From Planctomycetota bacterium (GTDB lineage: Bacteria; Planctomycetota; Planctomycetia; Isosphaerales; Isosphaeraceae): a stretch of DNA of 12,551 nucleotides. This document shows, one piece after another, positions 5,844-12,551 of the stretch (its first letter is position 1; each line of letters begins with the position of its first letter). Under the pieces are notes generated by a model. It was not told the DNA's origin, made no database searches, and saw only the letters and a program-made list of their open reading frames with translations. The translations under genes were made by a program, and so were the position numbers. The DNA lies in the NCBI GenBank assembly GCA_021778575.1, contig JAJYCH010000057.1, positions 1-12,551 on the forward strand, in the 5' to 3' direction.

Positions 5844-6263
5844 ATGCATTCGAGGGAGCAGTTTGCCTTGATTCATCCCGCTACCATGAACGAGGACGAA
5901 CGCCTTTCTCCTCTCGGGGCCGAGATGGTGGCTGGCCTGTCCGCGTTCTGTGATGCGCTTGAAGCCGGCGAACCGATCGAAAAGCGCTTCACGGTCCGGA
6001 CGGTCCATCTCGATCTTCAGCCCAAACCCTACTCGGCTGACGACATCAAAAAAGTTCGCAAGGCGTTGAACGCCAGTCAGGCCCTGCTTGCCAGGTTTCT
6101 GGGCGTGAGCGTCAACGCGGTCCGTTCCTGGGAGCAGGGGGTTCGACCCGTACCGACCATCGCCTGCCGATTTCTGGATGAAATCACTGCGAACCCGGAA
6201 GTCTGGAAGCAGCGACTCCGCCAGGCGATGACGACCAAACAAGGCGAATCGATTGGATCGTGA
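5844..6263 (+). CDS. XRE-type helix-turn-helix regulator, HigA/antitoxin-like
   Basis: The protein has 139 residues from ATG 5844, which has a weak GGA seven bases upstream. ATG 5886 (125 residues) is also possible, because codons before it look less biased; TTG 5820 is unlikely. The N-terminal part (LGAEMVAGLSAFCDALEAGE) and the strand-like RFTVRTVHLDL lead into an HTH at about residues 64-115, with SQALLARFLGVSVNAVRSWE as the two helices and the WEQG-RPVP signature. This layout resembles short HigA/MqsA-like antitoxin regulators, where a short N-terminal region joins a C-terminal HTH. Such genes normally sit beside a RelE/HigB-type toxin; none is visible on either side, since the upstream region is non-coding and the downstream gene is convergent. 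It is probably a DNA-binding autoregulator. Its targets are unknown. Confidence 0.8.
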   Translation: MHSREQFALIHPATMNEDERLSPLGAEMVAGLSAFCDALEAGEPIEKRFTVRTVHLDLQPKPYSADDIKKVRKALNASQALLARFLGVSVNAVRSWEQGVRPVPTIACRFLDEITANPEVWKQRLRQAMTTKQGESIGS

Positions 6264-6335
6264 ACCTCGATCCACCAATCCGCAATCCGTTTCGACGCAA
6301 GCTCCGAATCCGTGAACGGCGGGGCTTGTGTCGCT

Positions 6336-7481
6336 TTAATCTGCTCCCTCCAGACCGATCCAAACCCCGTCCACACAGGTCTCAAGCAACTCGAAACGTC
6401 GCCCGCCATCGTTCATCCGGAACCGGATCAGATTCGCCGGTTGACGCGCTGCGATGGAGGGGGTCGGTTGCCCGAGAAGTTGGGCCGGATGAATGGTTGC
6501 GCAGGCAATCGCTTCCGCGATCGACAGCCCTGCGGTGCCGATCAACTGATCCAGGCCCACCGCGATTCCCTGGTTCGAGCCGGCCAGATACGGAGTGCCG
6601 GCGACGACGATCTTCCCCGACGGATCGACCTCCCAGGCCCCATAACGGCCCACCGGCAAACCGGCGAGCGGGCTCGCGTCGCTGACCAGGATCACCCGCC
6701 CGGGTGTCTTGGCGCGGACCAGCGATTTCAAGATGCTCGGCCCAAGGTGATGACCGTCGGCGATCAGGCTGGCCCACAAACCATCCTCGGCGGCCTGGTC
6801 CCAGATCGGGTTCGGGTGGCGATCGAGCGGCGAGGCAATCCCGTTGCCCAGGTGGGTGGAAAGTGTCGCCCCGGCTTCAATGGCGGACCGGATGATCTCT
6901 CGATCCGCCGAGGTATGGCCGATGGCGATCACCACGCCCAGTCTCGTGACCTCGCGAATGAAGTCGATCGCGCCCGGCCACTCGGGTGCGAGCGTGATAA
7001 TCTTGATTCGATCCTTTGATGCGTCACGCAGCTCGAAGAATTCGTCCAGCGAAGGCCCCCGAACCGCCTCGATCGGATGAGCCCCGCGGTAGCCGTCGAT
7101 GGCCGAGATCGACGGTCCTTCGAGGTGAATGCCGACGACCCGTGATGCAATTTCTGGAAAAACCTCGCAAGCCTGGGCGATCGTCCGGACGCCGTGGAGC
7201 ATGTTTTCATGAGGGGCCGTGATCAAGGTCGGGCAAAGCCGGACCGTGCCTAGGTTTGCCTGGGCGCGAACGATCTCGACGACCTGATCGACAGTCAAAC
7301 CGGGGTCGGAGAACGAGACGCCCCACCGGCCGTTGGTCTGGATGTCCCAGAACGCCGGAGCGAGCCAGTCGTCGGAATCCTGAAGTTCGACCGGGCCATC
7401 AACGGGCTGGACCGAGGCGATCCGATCGGCTTCGAAGATCACTTCGAGCCATTGAGTCGTGGCGTGGTGGCGGGCGATCAT
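6336..7481 (-). CDS. NagA-like amidohydrolase (N-acetylglucosamine-6-phosphate deacetylase family)
   Basis: This 381-residue TIM-barrel amidohydrolase has the full set of NagA positions: E121 in HLEGP, H189 in GHTSAD, H210 in STHLGNG, H245 in DGHHL and D268 in VSDASP, corresponding to E. coli E131, H195, H216, H251 and D273. The N-terminal barrel strand reads DIQTNG in place of an HxH motif, as in the single-metal E. coli enzyme (DVQLNG). The reaction expected for the family is removal of acetate from GlcNAc-6-phosphate in amino-sugar catabolism. The HLGNG motif (E. coli has HLYNAM) and the DRHPNPIWDQ stretch after it mark a divergent branch, so the substrate may differ, and no nagB or transporter is nearby. 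It starts at ATG 7481 without a clear Shine-Dalgarno. It lies 60 bases downstream of the secreted-protein gene on the same strand and is convergent with the HTH gene. Confidence 0.8.
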   Translation of the reverse strand: MIARHHATTQWLEVIFEADRIASVQPVDGPVELQDSDDWLAPAFWDIQTNGRWGVSFSDPGLTVDQVVEIVRAQANLGTVRLCPTLITAPHENMLHGVRTIAQACEVFPEIASRVVGIHLEGPSISAIDGYRGAHPIEAVRGPSLDEFFELRDASKDRIKIITLAPEWPGAIDFIREVTRLGVVIAIGHTSADREIIRSAIEAGATLSTHLGNGIASPLDRHPNPIWDQAAEDGLWASLIADGHHLGPSILKSLVRAKTPGRVILVSDASPLAGLPVGRYGAWEVDPSGKIVVAGTPYLAGSNQGIAVGLDQLIGTAGLSIAEAIACATIHPAQLLGQPTPSIAARQPANLIRFRMNDGGRRFELLETCVDGVWIGLEGAD

Positions 7482-7541
7482 GGGCTCGGATTTATTCCCG
7501 GGTGAGGATATATTGTCGCCGGATGAGGCAAGTAAATTCGA

Positions 7542-8228
7542 TCAAGGCTCGTTCACAAGTTCAACATTTTCAATCCTGCATACCACATCCTGAAAATCAT
7601 CATTGGTCGAATATTCCCAGCAAATCAGGTAACTGTACGGGATCAACTTGCCGGTGGCCTTTTCTCGGGCGGGGTAGATCATGGCCTTGTAGGGTTGTTT
7701 GGCGAGTCTCTTGTTGAGGGCGGCGACGACCATCGGTTGCGTGTAGGCGTCGCTTTCCTTCAGGCCGTCGTTGGCGACCCAGAGGCCGAACGGACGGTTG
7801 CCGGGATCGAAGCTTGTTTTCGACCCTTCGGCCAACGGCGGCGGCGTCAGGTTCCCCAGGTCGAAGTCCTTGGTCGTATGCTTGTGCTTGTACGACCAGA
7901 GTTCGGTCTTATCGGGTTTGGTCGGGCTGTCGCCGGGATGATAATAACCACCTCGGTTGACAGTTTCGAGTCCCAGCGCGATGACCGGCCTGTAAGTCAC
8001 CGGGCCGGGGCCGGCCTTGCGGAACAGACCGGGCGCGGCGTCGGTCGAGATCTTGACCGGGTTCACCAGATCGCCAAACATCGACAGCCCGTAAACCTTT
8101 TCAAGAACGACGGATAGATCAGGCTCATTCGGCCCTGGAGCAACCTTTGGCTGCTTCGGCTCCTGACCGATCGCGGAGGAGGCCCAGAGCGCCATCAGGA
8201 ACATGGTGGTTGACAGGGTGCGTGTCAT
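7542..8228 (-). CDS. Secreted protein of unknown function
   Basis: The 228-residue protein has a clear signal peptide: a short basic start (MTRT), a hydrophobic core (MFLMALWASSA) and a likely cleavage after AIG, before QEPKQP. A Pro/Lys/Asp linker then leads to a mature domain rich in Tyr, Trp, Gly and Pro (PVTYRPVIALG, NRGGYYHPGD, NRPFGLWVANDG, YSYLICWEYS), suggesting a small beta-rich fold. I do not recognise a family. The ATG at 8228 is preferred because an upstream TTG (8255) would only lengthen the region before the signal. Only one cysteine remains in the C-terminal half besides one near it, so structural disulphides are at most one. The NagA-like gene follows 60 bases downstream on the same strand, and the first cyclase gene is divergent. 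Confidence 0.75.
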   Translation of the reverse strand: MTRTLSTTMFLMALWASSAIGQEPKQPKVAPGPNEPDLSVVLEKVYGLSMFGDLVNPVKISTDAAPGLFRKAGPGPVTYRPVIALGLETVNRGGYYHPGDSPTKPDKTELWSYKHKHTTKDFDLGNLTPPPLAEGSKTSFDPGNRPFGLWVANDGLKESDAYTQPMVVAALNKRLAKQPYKAMIYPAREKATGKLIPYSYLICWEYSTNDDFQDVVCRIENVELVNEP

Positions 8229-8419
8229 GGTGGATCGCTCGCGGGAATGGGTCAAAATGGGTCTGCATTCACTGTAACAAGCTGGTGACGGTCCTCAAGC
8301 CGTCGGGAACGAAACGGCCGCTTATATTCGCCTGATCGATCCATGTGCTACGATACGAATAGGGGCGGCGGTTGTACGCCCTAAAGGATTTCGTCGGTGG
8401 ATCGAGGATGTTCGGGACG

Positions 8420-10582
8420 ATGAAGCTGACCCTTCGCGCGACTCTGACAACCATTCTTGTCTCGTTGCTGCTGCTGACGATGGGGTCGTTCGGGATCAGC
8501 TTTTACCGGAACGCTCGGTTCACGGCCGAGAATCTCTCGTCGCAGATCCTCGAGCAGAACTCGAAGCTGGTTGATTTTCAGATCAACGAGCTGCTGCACG
8601 TTGCCCTTGAACAAGGTCGGGTGAATCAGAAGTTGCTCCGGTCGGGGACGTTCCGGGCCGATGGATTCGCCGACCTGAGCCGGTACTGGCTCGACGTGAT
8701 GGAGGTCCACCCTCGGTTGTCGCGGCTCTCGTTGGGGATTGAGGCGACCGGCGAGTGGTTGGTGGTTGATCGACCGGAGGGGAAGCTTACTCTGAATGAA
8801 CTCCGGCCCAACGCCGCGACCGGTAAGCTGGAATTCCGGAGTTACTGGCCCGCCGACTATCCCGGCAAGCCGTTCTACACCGACCTTGATAAGCCGGTGG
8901 CCGACCCCCGGCTTCGCCCCTGGTATATCGAGGCCAAGGCGAAGCGCCACCAGATCTGGTCGAACACCTATATTTTGATTGGTGCGCAGGGAGAGCCCGA
9001 GCTACCGGGGATCACCTGCGCGACGCCGATCCTGGCCGATGACGGCTCGCTCATCGGGGTCCTGGGAGCCAGCTTTGACGTTCTTGGGCTTTCCACGTAT
9101 CTCCGGAGCCTGGAAATCGGCACCAACGGCTATGCCTTCGTCGTCGAGTGTCGGACCGACGGCAGCCGTCGAGTGGTCGCCCACAAAGACTCGAAGATCC
9201 TCGTGAGGAAAACGACAGCGCCGACCAGTACCGGACTTTCCACCCTCGGAGCGTCAAAGTCGCTGGAGTTGGTTCCGACCGAAAGTTTGACCGACCATCG
9301 GGTTGCCGCGTTTCTCAACCAGGTACCCGCGGGACTCGTCCCGGCGACCTTGAAGGGCACGACGACCCGGATCGAGTTCGAGCATGACAATGTCAACTAT
9401 CTGGGTGCCTACTCCTGCCTGTCGACCGGCGAGACACCCGACTGGCTGATCTGCCTGGTCATGCCCGAGAGCGACGTCATGGCCCACGTCTATGCGAGCA
9501 ACCGCGCGACGCTCGGGATCGGCCTGGTGATCCTGGTCGTGGCGATCCTGATCGGTCTCTACGTCTCGACCCAGGTGGCCCGGCCGCTCGAACGGATCGC
9601 GCGGGCGACCGAGGCGATCGGACGGATCGAGCTGCAACCGCAACCGGTGGCGCACTCGATCGTCAAGGAGGTTGACCGGCTGGCCGAAGCGGTTGAGCAG
9701 ACCAAGACCAGCCTCCGGTCGTTCCGCAAGTACGTTCCGGCCGAACTGATCCACCTGTTCCATGCGCGGGGCCTCGAGGCCGAGCTGGGCGGTGAATGTC
9801 GGCGGTTGACGGTCTCGTTCTGCGATATCGCGGGCTTCACGACGATCTCGGAACAGCTTCCGCCCGAGGAGCTGGTCCGCCACCTCGCCGACTATTTTGG
9901 CCCCTTGAGCGCCGACGTGATGGCCACCGGCGGGACGGTCGATAAATACATCGGCGATGCCATCATGGCTTACTGGGGAGCCCCGGCTCCGAGTCTCAAC
10001 CACGCCGCTTCGGCCTGCGAATCGGCCCTGAGGAACCAGGCCAGCCTGGAGACGCTCCGGAAGCGCTGGCGGCTCGAAGGGAAGCCCGAACTGTTTGCTC
10101 GGGTCGGCATCCAGACCGGCGACGTGGTCGTCGGCAACATCGGCAGCGAGGCCCGGCTCAATTACACGGTCATGGGCGACACGGTGAATCAAGCCAGCCG
10201 GCTCGAAGGGCTTGGCAAGTTCTATGGCACCAAGATCTTGATCGGCGAGGCGACCTTTCGCGAGGCCCGCGACCAGATCATCGCCCGGGCCGTCGACCGA
10301 GTCGCGGTTCAGGGAAAGACCTACGGGATGCTGGTTTATGAGCTCCTGGCGATGAAGTCGGAGGGTCGCCCCGACCTCGAAGAACTGGCGGAGCTTTCGC
10401 TGGAGGCTCTGGAAGTTTATCTGAACCGCGACTGGGAAGCCGCTCTGGGTCTCTTCGAGGAAATCGGCCGGCTCCGACCGGGTGACGGACCATCGAAAGT
10501 CCTGGCCAGCCGCTGCCGGGGGTACCTTGACAGTCCACCGGTCGTCGCCTGGGACGGTGTCTACAAGATGGTCGGCAAGTGA
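8420..10582 (+). CDS. Membrane adenylate cyclase with dCache sensor and HAMP (paralogue 1)
   Basis: This 720-residue protein has TM1 at 8-29, an outer dCache sensor at about 33-355, TM2 at 363-383, a HAMP linker at 384-436, a class III cyclase domain at about 455-640 and a C-terminal helical tail. The cyclase keeps the metal residues D469 (FCDIAGFT) and D513, the purine-selecting pair K509 (VDKYIGDAIM) and T583, and the transition-state pair N590 and R594. Lys with Thr occurs in cyanobacterial adenylate cyclases such as CyaB1, so ATP is the likely substrate and cAMP the product. The sensor has R166, W168, Y169, Y184 and D220, matching most of the dCache amino-acid-binding motif; the first Tyr of that motif is not seen. 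The start at 8420 is chosen because the next paralogue begins with the same MKLTLR and both have a purine-rich site about 11 bases upstream; ATG 8408 is an alternative. Confidence 0.9.
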   Translation: MKLTLRATLTTILVSLLLLTMGSFGISFYRNARFTAENLSSQILEQNSKLVDFQINELLHVALEQGRVNQKLLRSGTFRADGFADLSRYWLDVMEVHPRLSRLSLGIEATGEWLVVDRPEGKLTLNELRPNAATGKLEFRSYWPADYPGKPFYTDLDKPVADPRLRPWYIEAKAKRHQIWSNTYILIGAQGEPELPGITCATPILADDGSLIGVLGASFDVLGLSTYLRSLEIGTNGYAFVVECRTDGSRRVVAHKDSKILVRKTTAPTSTGLSTLGASKSLELVPTESLTDHRVAAFLNQVPAGLVPATLKGTTTRIEFEHDNVNYLGAYSCLSTGETPDWLICLVMPESDVMAHVYASNRATLGIGLVILVVAILIGLYVSTQVARPLERIARATEAIGRIELQPQPVAHSIVKEVDRLAEAVEQTKTSLRSFRKYVPAELIHLFHARGLEAELGGECRRLTVSFCDIAGFTTISEQLPPEELVRHLADYFGPLSADVMATGGTVDKYIGDAIMAYWGAPAPSLNHAASACESALRNQASLETLRKRWRLEGKPELFARVGIQTGDVVVGNIGSEARLNYTVMGDTVNQASRLEGLGKFYGTKILIGEATFREARDQIIARAVDRVAVQGKTYGMLVYELLAMKSEGRPDLEELAELSLEALEVYLNRDWEAALGLFEEIGRLRPGDGPSKVLASRCRGYLDSPPVVAWDGVYKMVGK

Positions 10583-10610
10583 GGCGCTCGGTTGGTTCGT
10601 CCGAGAAATC

Positions 10611-10627
10611 CGATCGGCTTCCGGTCG
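10611..10627 (+). repeat. Hairpin in the gap between the two cyclase genes
   Basis: CGATCGG (10611-10617) and CCGGTCG (10621-10627) form seven pairs (one G-U) around a three-base loop, 28 bases after the first cyclase stop codon. No T-run follows, so it is not a convincing intrinsic terminator. It could stabilise a processed mRNA end or simply be chance in GC-rich DNA. Confidence 0.3.
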
Positions 10628-10702
10628 TCGACGGCCATACATGGTAAAGTTGCTGATGCGGTTCTGGACGCTTGACCAGCGAGCCGGGAGGTCCGTCGCT
10701 CG

Positions 10703-12551
10703 ATGAAATTGACTCTTCGCGTCACCCTGACCACCACACTCGTGACGCTGATACTGGTGACCGTGGTCGCTCTGGGCTACAACGCGCACCGAAACTACCG
10801 GTTCACGGCGTCCGACCTCTCGTCGCAGATCCTCGATCGGGACGCGACCCTGGTGGAGTCGCGGGTCAATACGCTCCTGGATATCGGCAACCGCCAGGGG
10901 AACCTCAACGCCGACCTGCTCCATGAGAAACAGTTCGATTCCCAGACTTTCCAACGGCTGGCTCGCTACTGGATCTCGGTCCTGAAGGCCTACCCGCGAC
11001 TTTCCCGGCTGACGATCGCGCTCAGCGATTCTGGTGAATGGTCGTTCGTCAGGCGGCTGAAGAACGGTCGGGTGGCCATCGGCGAGCTGCGCCGGACCGC
11101 CCCGAACGGGGGGCTCGAACTGAGAGATTACTGGCCCGAAGACTATCCCGACAAGCCGTTCAACCGGATCGCCGAGGCCAACGACCTCGACCCTCGCCGC
11201 CAGGACTGGTTCAAGAACGCCGTGGAGCAACGACGTCAGATCTGGTCCAAGGTTTATCTTCTCGACGATGTCGAAGGGTTCGACCACGTTCCCGGGCTGA
11301 GCTGCACCACGCCGGTTTTTGGCGACGACGGCAAGATCCGCGGCGTCTTGACCAATAGTTTTGATGTTCTTGTGCTTTGCGATTACCTGAAGACGCTCAA
11401 GATCGGCAAGAACGGCCTGGCCTTCGTCGCCGAGGTCCGCGACGACGGCAAGCTTCAGGTCATCGCGCATCCCGACCATGAGATCCTCATCCGCCAGGCG
11501 GGATCGGACGGGCGCGACCTGGTCAAGGAACTCGTCCCGACCGATCAACTTGTCGATCGTCGGGTTCCCGCGTTCCTGGCCGAGGTTCTCAAAACCTTCG
11601 ACCCGGCCGGACCGGTGCAAACCGTTCAGATCCGCGTGGTCCATAAAGGTGTCCCCTACCTTGGGGTCTACCGTCCACTGGCCAACCGCCGTGACCCGCA
11701 GTGGGTGATCTGCCTGATGATACCCGAGGAAAACGTGATGGGTCGGGTCGAGGCGAGCAACCGCGAGACCTATCTCGTCGGGCTCGGAATCCTCTTCGTC
11801 GCGATCCTGGCCGGTCTCTCTGTCTCGGCGCAGGTGGCCCGGCCGCTCGAACGCGTCGTCCGCCAGACCGAAAGGATCGGCCAGTTCGACGTCGAGGCCC
11901 GACCCGTGGCGCACTCGATCATCCACGAGGTCGACCAGCTTGCCAACGTCGTCGAGGAGACCAAGACCAGTCTCCGGTCGTTCGGCAAATACGTGCCGAC
12001 CGACGTCATCCGGACCATGTTCGCCACCGGTCGCGAGGCGGAGCTGGGGGGCGACCGGCGACGGATCACCATCTCGTTCTGCGACCTGGCCAACTTCACG
12101 ACCCTGGCCGAGAAGCTACCGCCGGAGGAACTGGTCCGCCAGATGGGGGACTACTTCAGCCGCTTCAGCGCGGATATCGTGACGCGGAAGGGAACCGTCG
12201 ACAAGTACATCGGCGACGCGATCATGGCCTTCTGGGGAGCCCCGTCGCCGTCCGATGACCACGCCGTCGCCGCGTGCCTGACCGCTCTCCGTCATCGCGA
12301 GACACTCGTCGAATTGCAGGCGAAATGGCGGCTCGAAGGCAACCCCGAGCTGACCGCCCGCGTCGGGATCATGACCGGCGAAGTCGTCGTCGGCAATATC
12401 GGCAGCCCCGCCCGGCTCAACTACACCGCCATGGGCGACGCCGTGAATCTGGCCAGCCGACTCGAAGGGCTCGGCAAGTTCTACGGCACCAGTATCCTGA
12501 TCGGCGAGACCACCTACAACGAGGCGCGTGAGGTGGTCATCGCACGGCCGG
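10703..12551 (+). CDS. Membrane adenylate cyclase with dCache sensor and HAMP (paralogue 2), 3' end beyond window
   Basis: The frame is open from ATG 10703 to the window edge (616 codons). GGGAGG lies eleven bases upstream. The layout repeats paralogue 1: TM1 8-28, dCache sensor, TM2 about 356-377, HAMP and a class III cyclase domain. Catalytic residues are D461, D505, K501, T575, N582 and R586, so ATP is again the expected substrate. The metal motif reads FCDLANFT, with Asn where most family members have Gly. In the sensor the pocket motif reads Q167-D-W169-F170 with Y185 and D221, so the R and Y of paralogue 1 are replaced. A 23-base identical stretch (9572-9594 and 11831-11853) at the TM2/HAMP junction and matching order throughout show a tandem duplication. 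The C-terminal tail of about 100 residues is missing from the window. Confidence 0.9.
   Translation, partial: MKLTLRVTLTTTLVTLILVTVVALGYNAHRNYRFTASDLSSQILDRDATLVESRVNTLLDIGNRQGNLNADLLHEKQFDSQTFQRLARYWISVLKAYPRLSRLTIALSDSGEWSFVRRLKNGRVAIGELRRTAPNGGLELRDYWPEDYPDKPFNRIAEANDLDPRRQDWFKNAVEQRRQIWSKVYLLDDVEGFDHVPGLSCTTPVFGDDGKIRGVLTNSFDVLVLCDYLKTLKIGKNGLAFVAEVRDDGKLQVIAHPDHEILIRQAGSDGRDLVKELVPTDQLVDRRVPAFLAEVLKTFDPAGPVQTVQIRVVHKGVPYLGVYRPLANRRDPQWVICLMIPEENVMGRVEASNRETYLVGLGILFVAILAGLSVSAQVARPLERVVRQTERIGQFDVEARPVAHSIIHEVDQLANVVEETKTSLRSFGKYVPTDVIRTMFATGREAELGGDRRRITISFCDLANFTTLAEKLPPEELVRQMGDYFSRFSADIVTRKGTVDKYIGDAIMAFWGAPSPSDDHAVAACLTALRHRETLVELQAKWRLEGNPELTARVGIMTGEVVVGNIGSPARLNYTAMGDAVNLASRLEGLGKFYGTSILIGETTYNEAREVVIARP

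Noticed and set aside
8323..8354. Possible promoter elements (TATATT, and TG-C-TACGAT) before the first cyclase
   Set aside because: Neither has an acceptable -35 at the right spacing, so no promoter was called.
10611..10627. Hairpin after the first cyclase as a terminator
   Set aside because: There is no T-run after the stem, so it is listed only as a low-confidence repeat.
9254..11926. An 890-codon open frame on the minus strand across both cyclase genes
   Set aside because: It is antisense to two genes with clear domains and intact active sites, and it even runs through the gap between them. Its product is low-complexity Asp/Arg/Gly/Val-rich sequence whose halves merely mirror the gene duplication. 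Strong third-position GC bias leaves this frame poor in stops.

Overview
The window comes from a bacterial chromosome with strongly GC-biased third codon positions. Its gene set suggests a planctomycete, perhaps of the Isosphaera group: a lipoprotein di-heme peroxidase, a zinc-ribbon membrane protein of the kind common in Planctomycetota, dCache-linked class III cyclases and small toxin-antitoxin style cassettes. This is an inference from protein style; there is no rRNA or marker gene here to prove it. No tRNA, rRNA, insertion sequence, CRISPR array or phage module was seen.

Layout from left to right. Bases 1-187 hold the 3' end of a siroheme sulfite/nitrite reductase. An SMP-30/gluconolactonase-like gene follows on the + strand (235-1128). 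Four minus-strand genes come next, read from right to left: a FlK-like hot-dog thioesterase (3827 down to 3420), a 415-base non-coding gap with two abutting palindromes, a zinc-ribbon four-helix membrane protein (3004 down to 1904), and an antitoxin/PIN-toxin pair (1870 down to 1203) coupled by a one-base TGATG overlap. The thioesterase and a di-heme cytochrome c peroxidase lipoprotein (4103-5515, + strand) diverge from a region carrying a 16/19 match to the Fur box. The peroxidase gene ends in a clear intrinsic terminator. A promoter and a small HTH regulator follow (promoter 5727-5755, gene to 6263). Two more minus-strand genes are a NagA-like amidohydrolase (7481-6336) and an unknown secreted protein (8228-7542). 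The window ends with two tandem, paralogous membrane adenylate cyclases (8420-10582, and 10703 to the edge).

How the parts fit. This is not one operon but a series of short units. The clearest functional links are the toxin-antitoxin pair, the peroxidase with its Fur/PerR-type box, and the duplicated cyclases. Each cyclase has an outer dCache sensor, a HAMP relay and a cytoplasmic cyclase domain. Both cyclase domains keep the metal-binding Asp pair, the Lys/Thr pair expected for ATP, and the Asn/Arg pair. Their sensors differ at the ligand pocket: the first keeps R-x-W-Y, the second has Q-x-W-F. The best leads for something new are this diverged sensor pair, the Fur-like site, the unassigned antitoxin with its start region in a hairpin, the HTH gene without a visible toxin partner, and the twin palindromes at 3125-3166. 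I do not see a clear multi-gene system of an undescribed kind.
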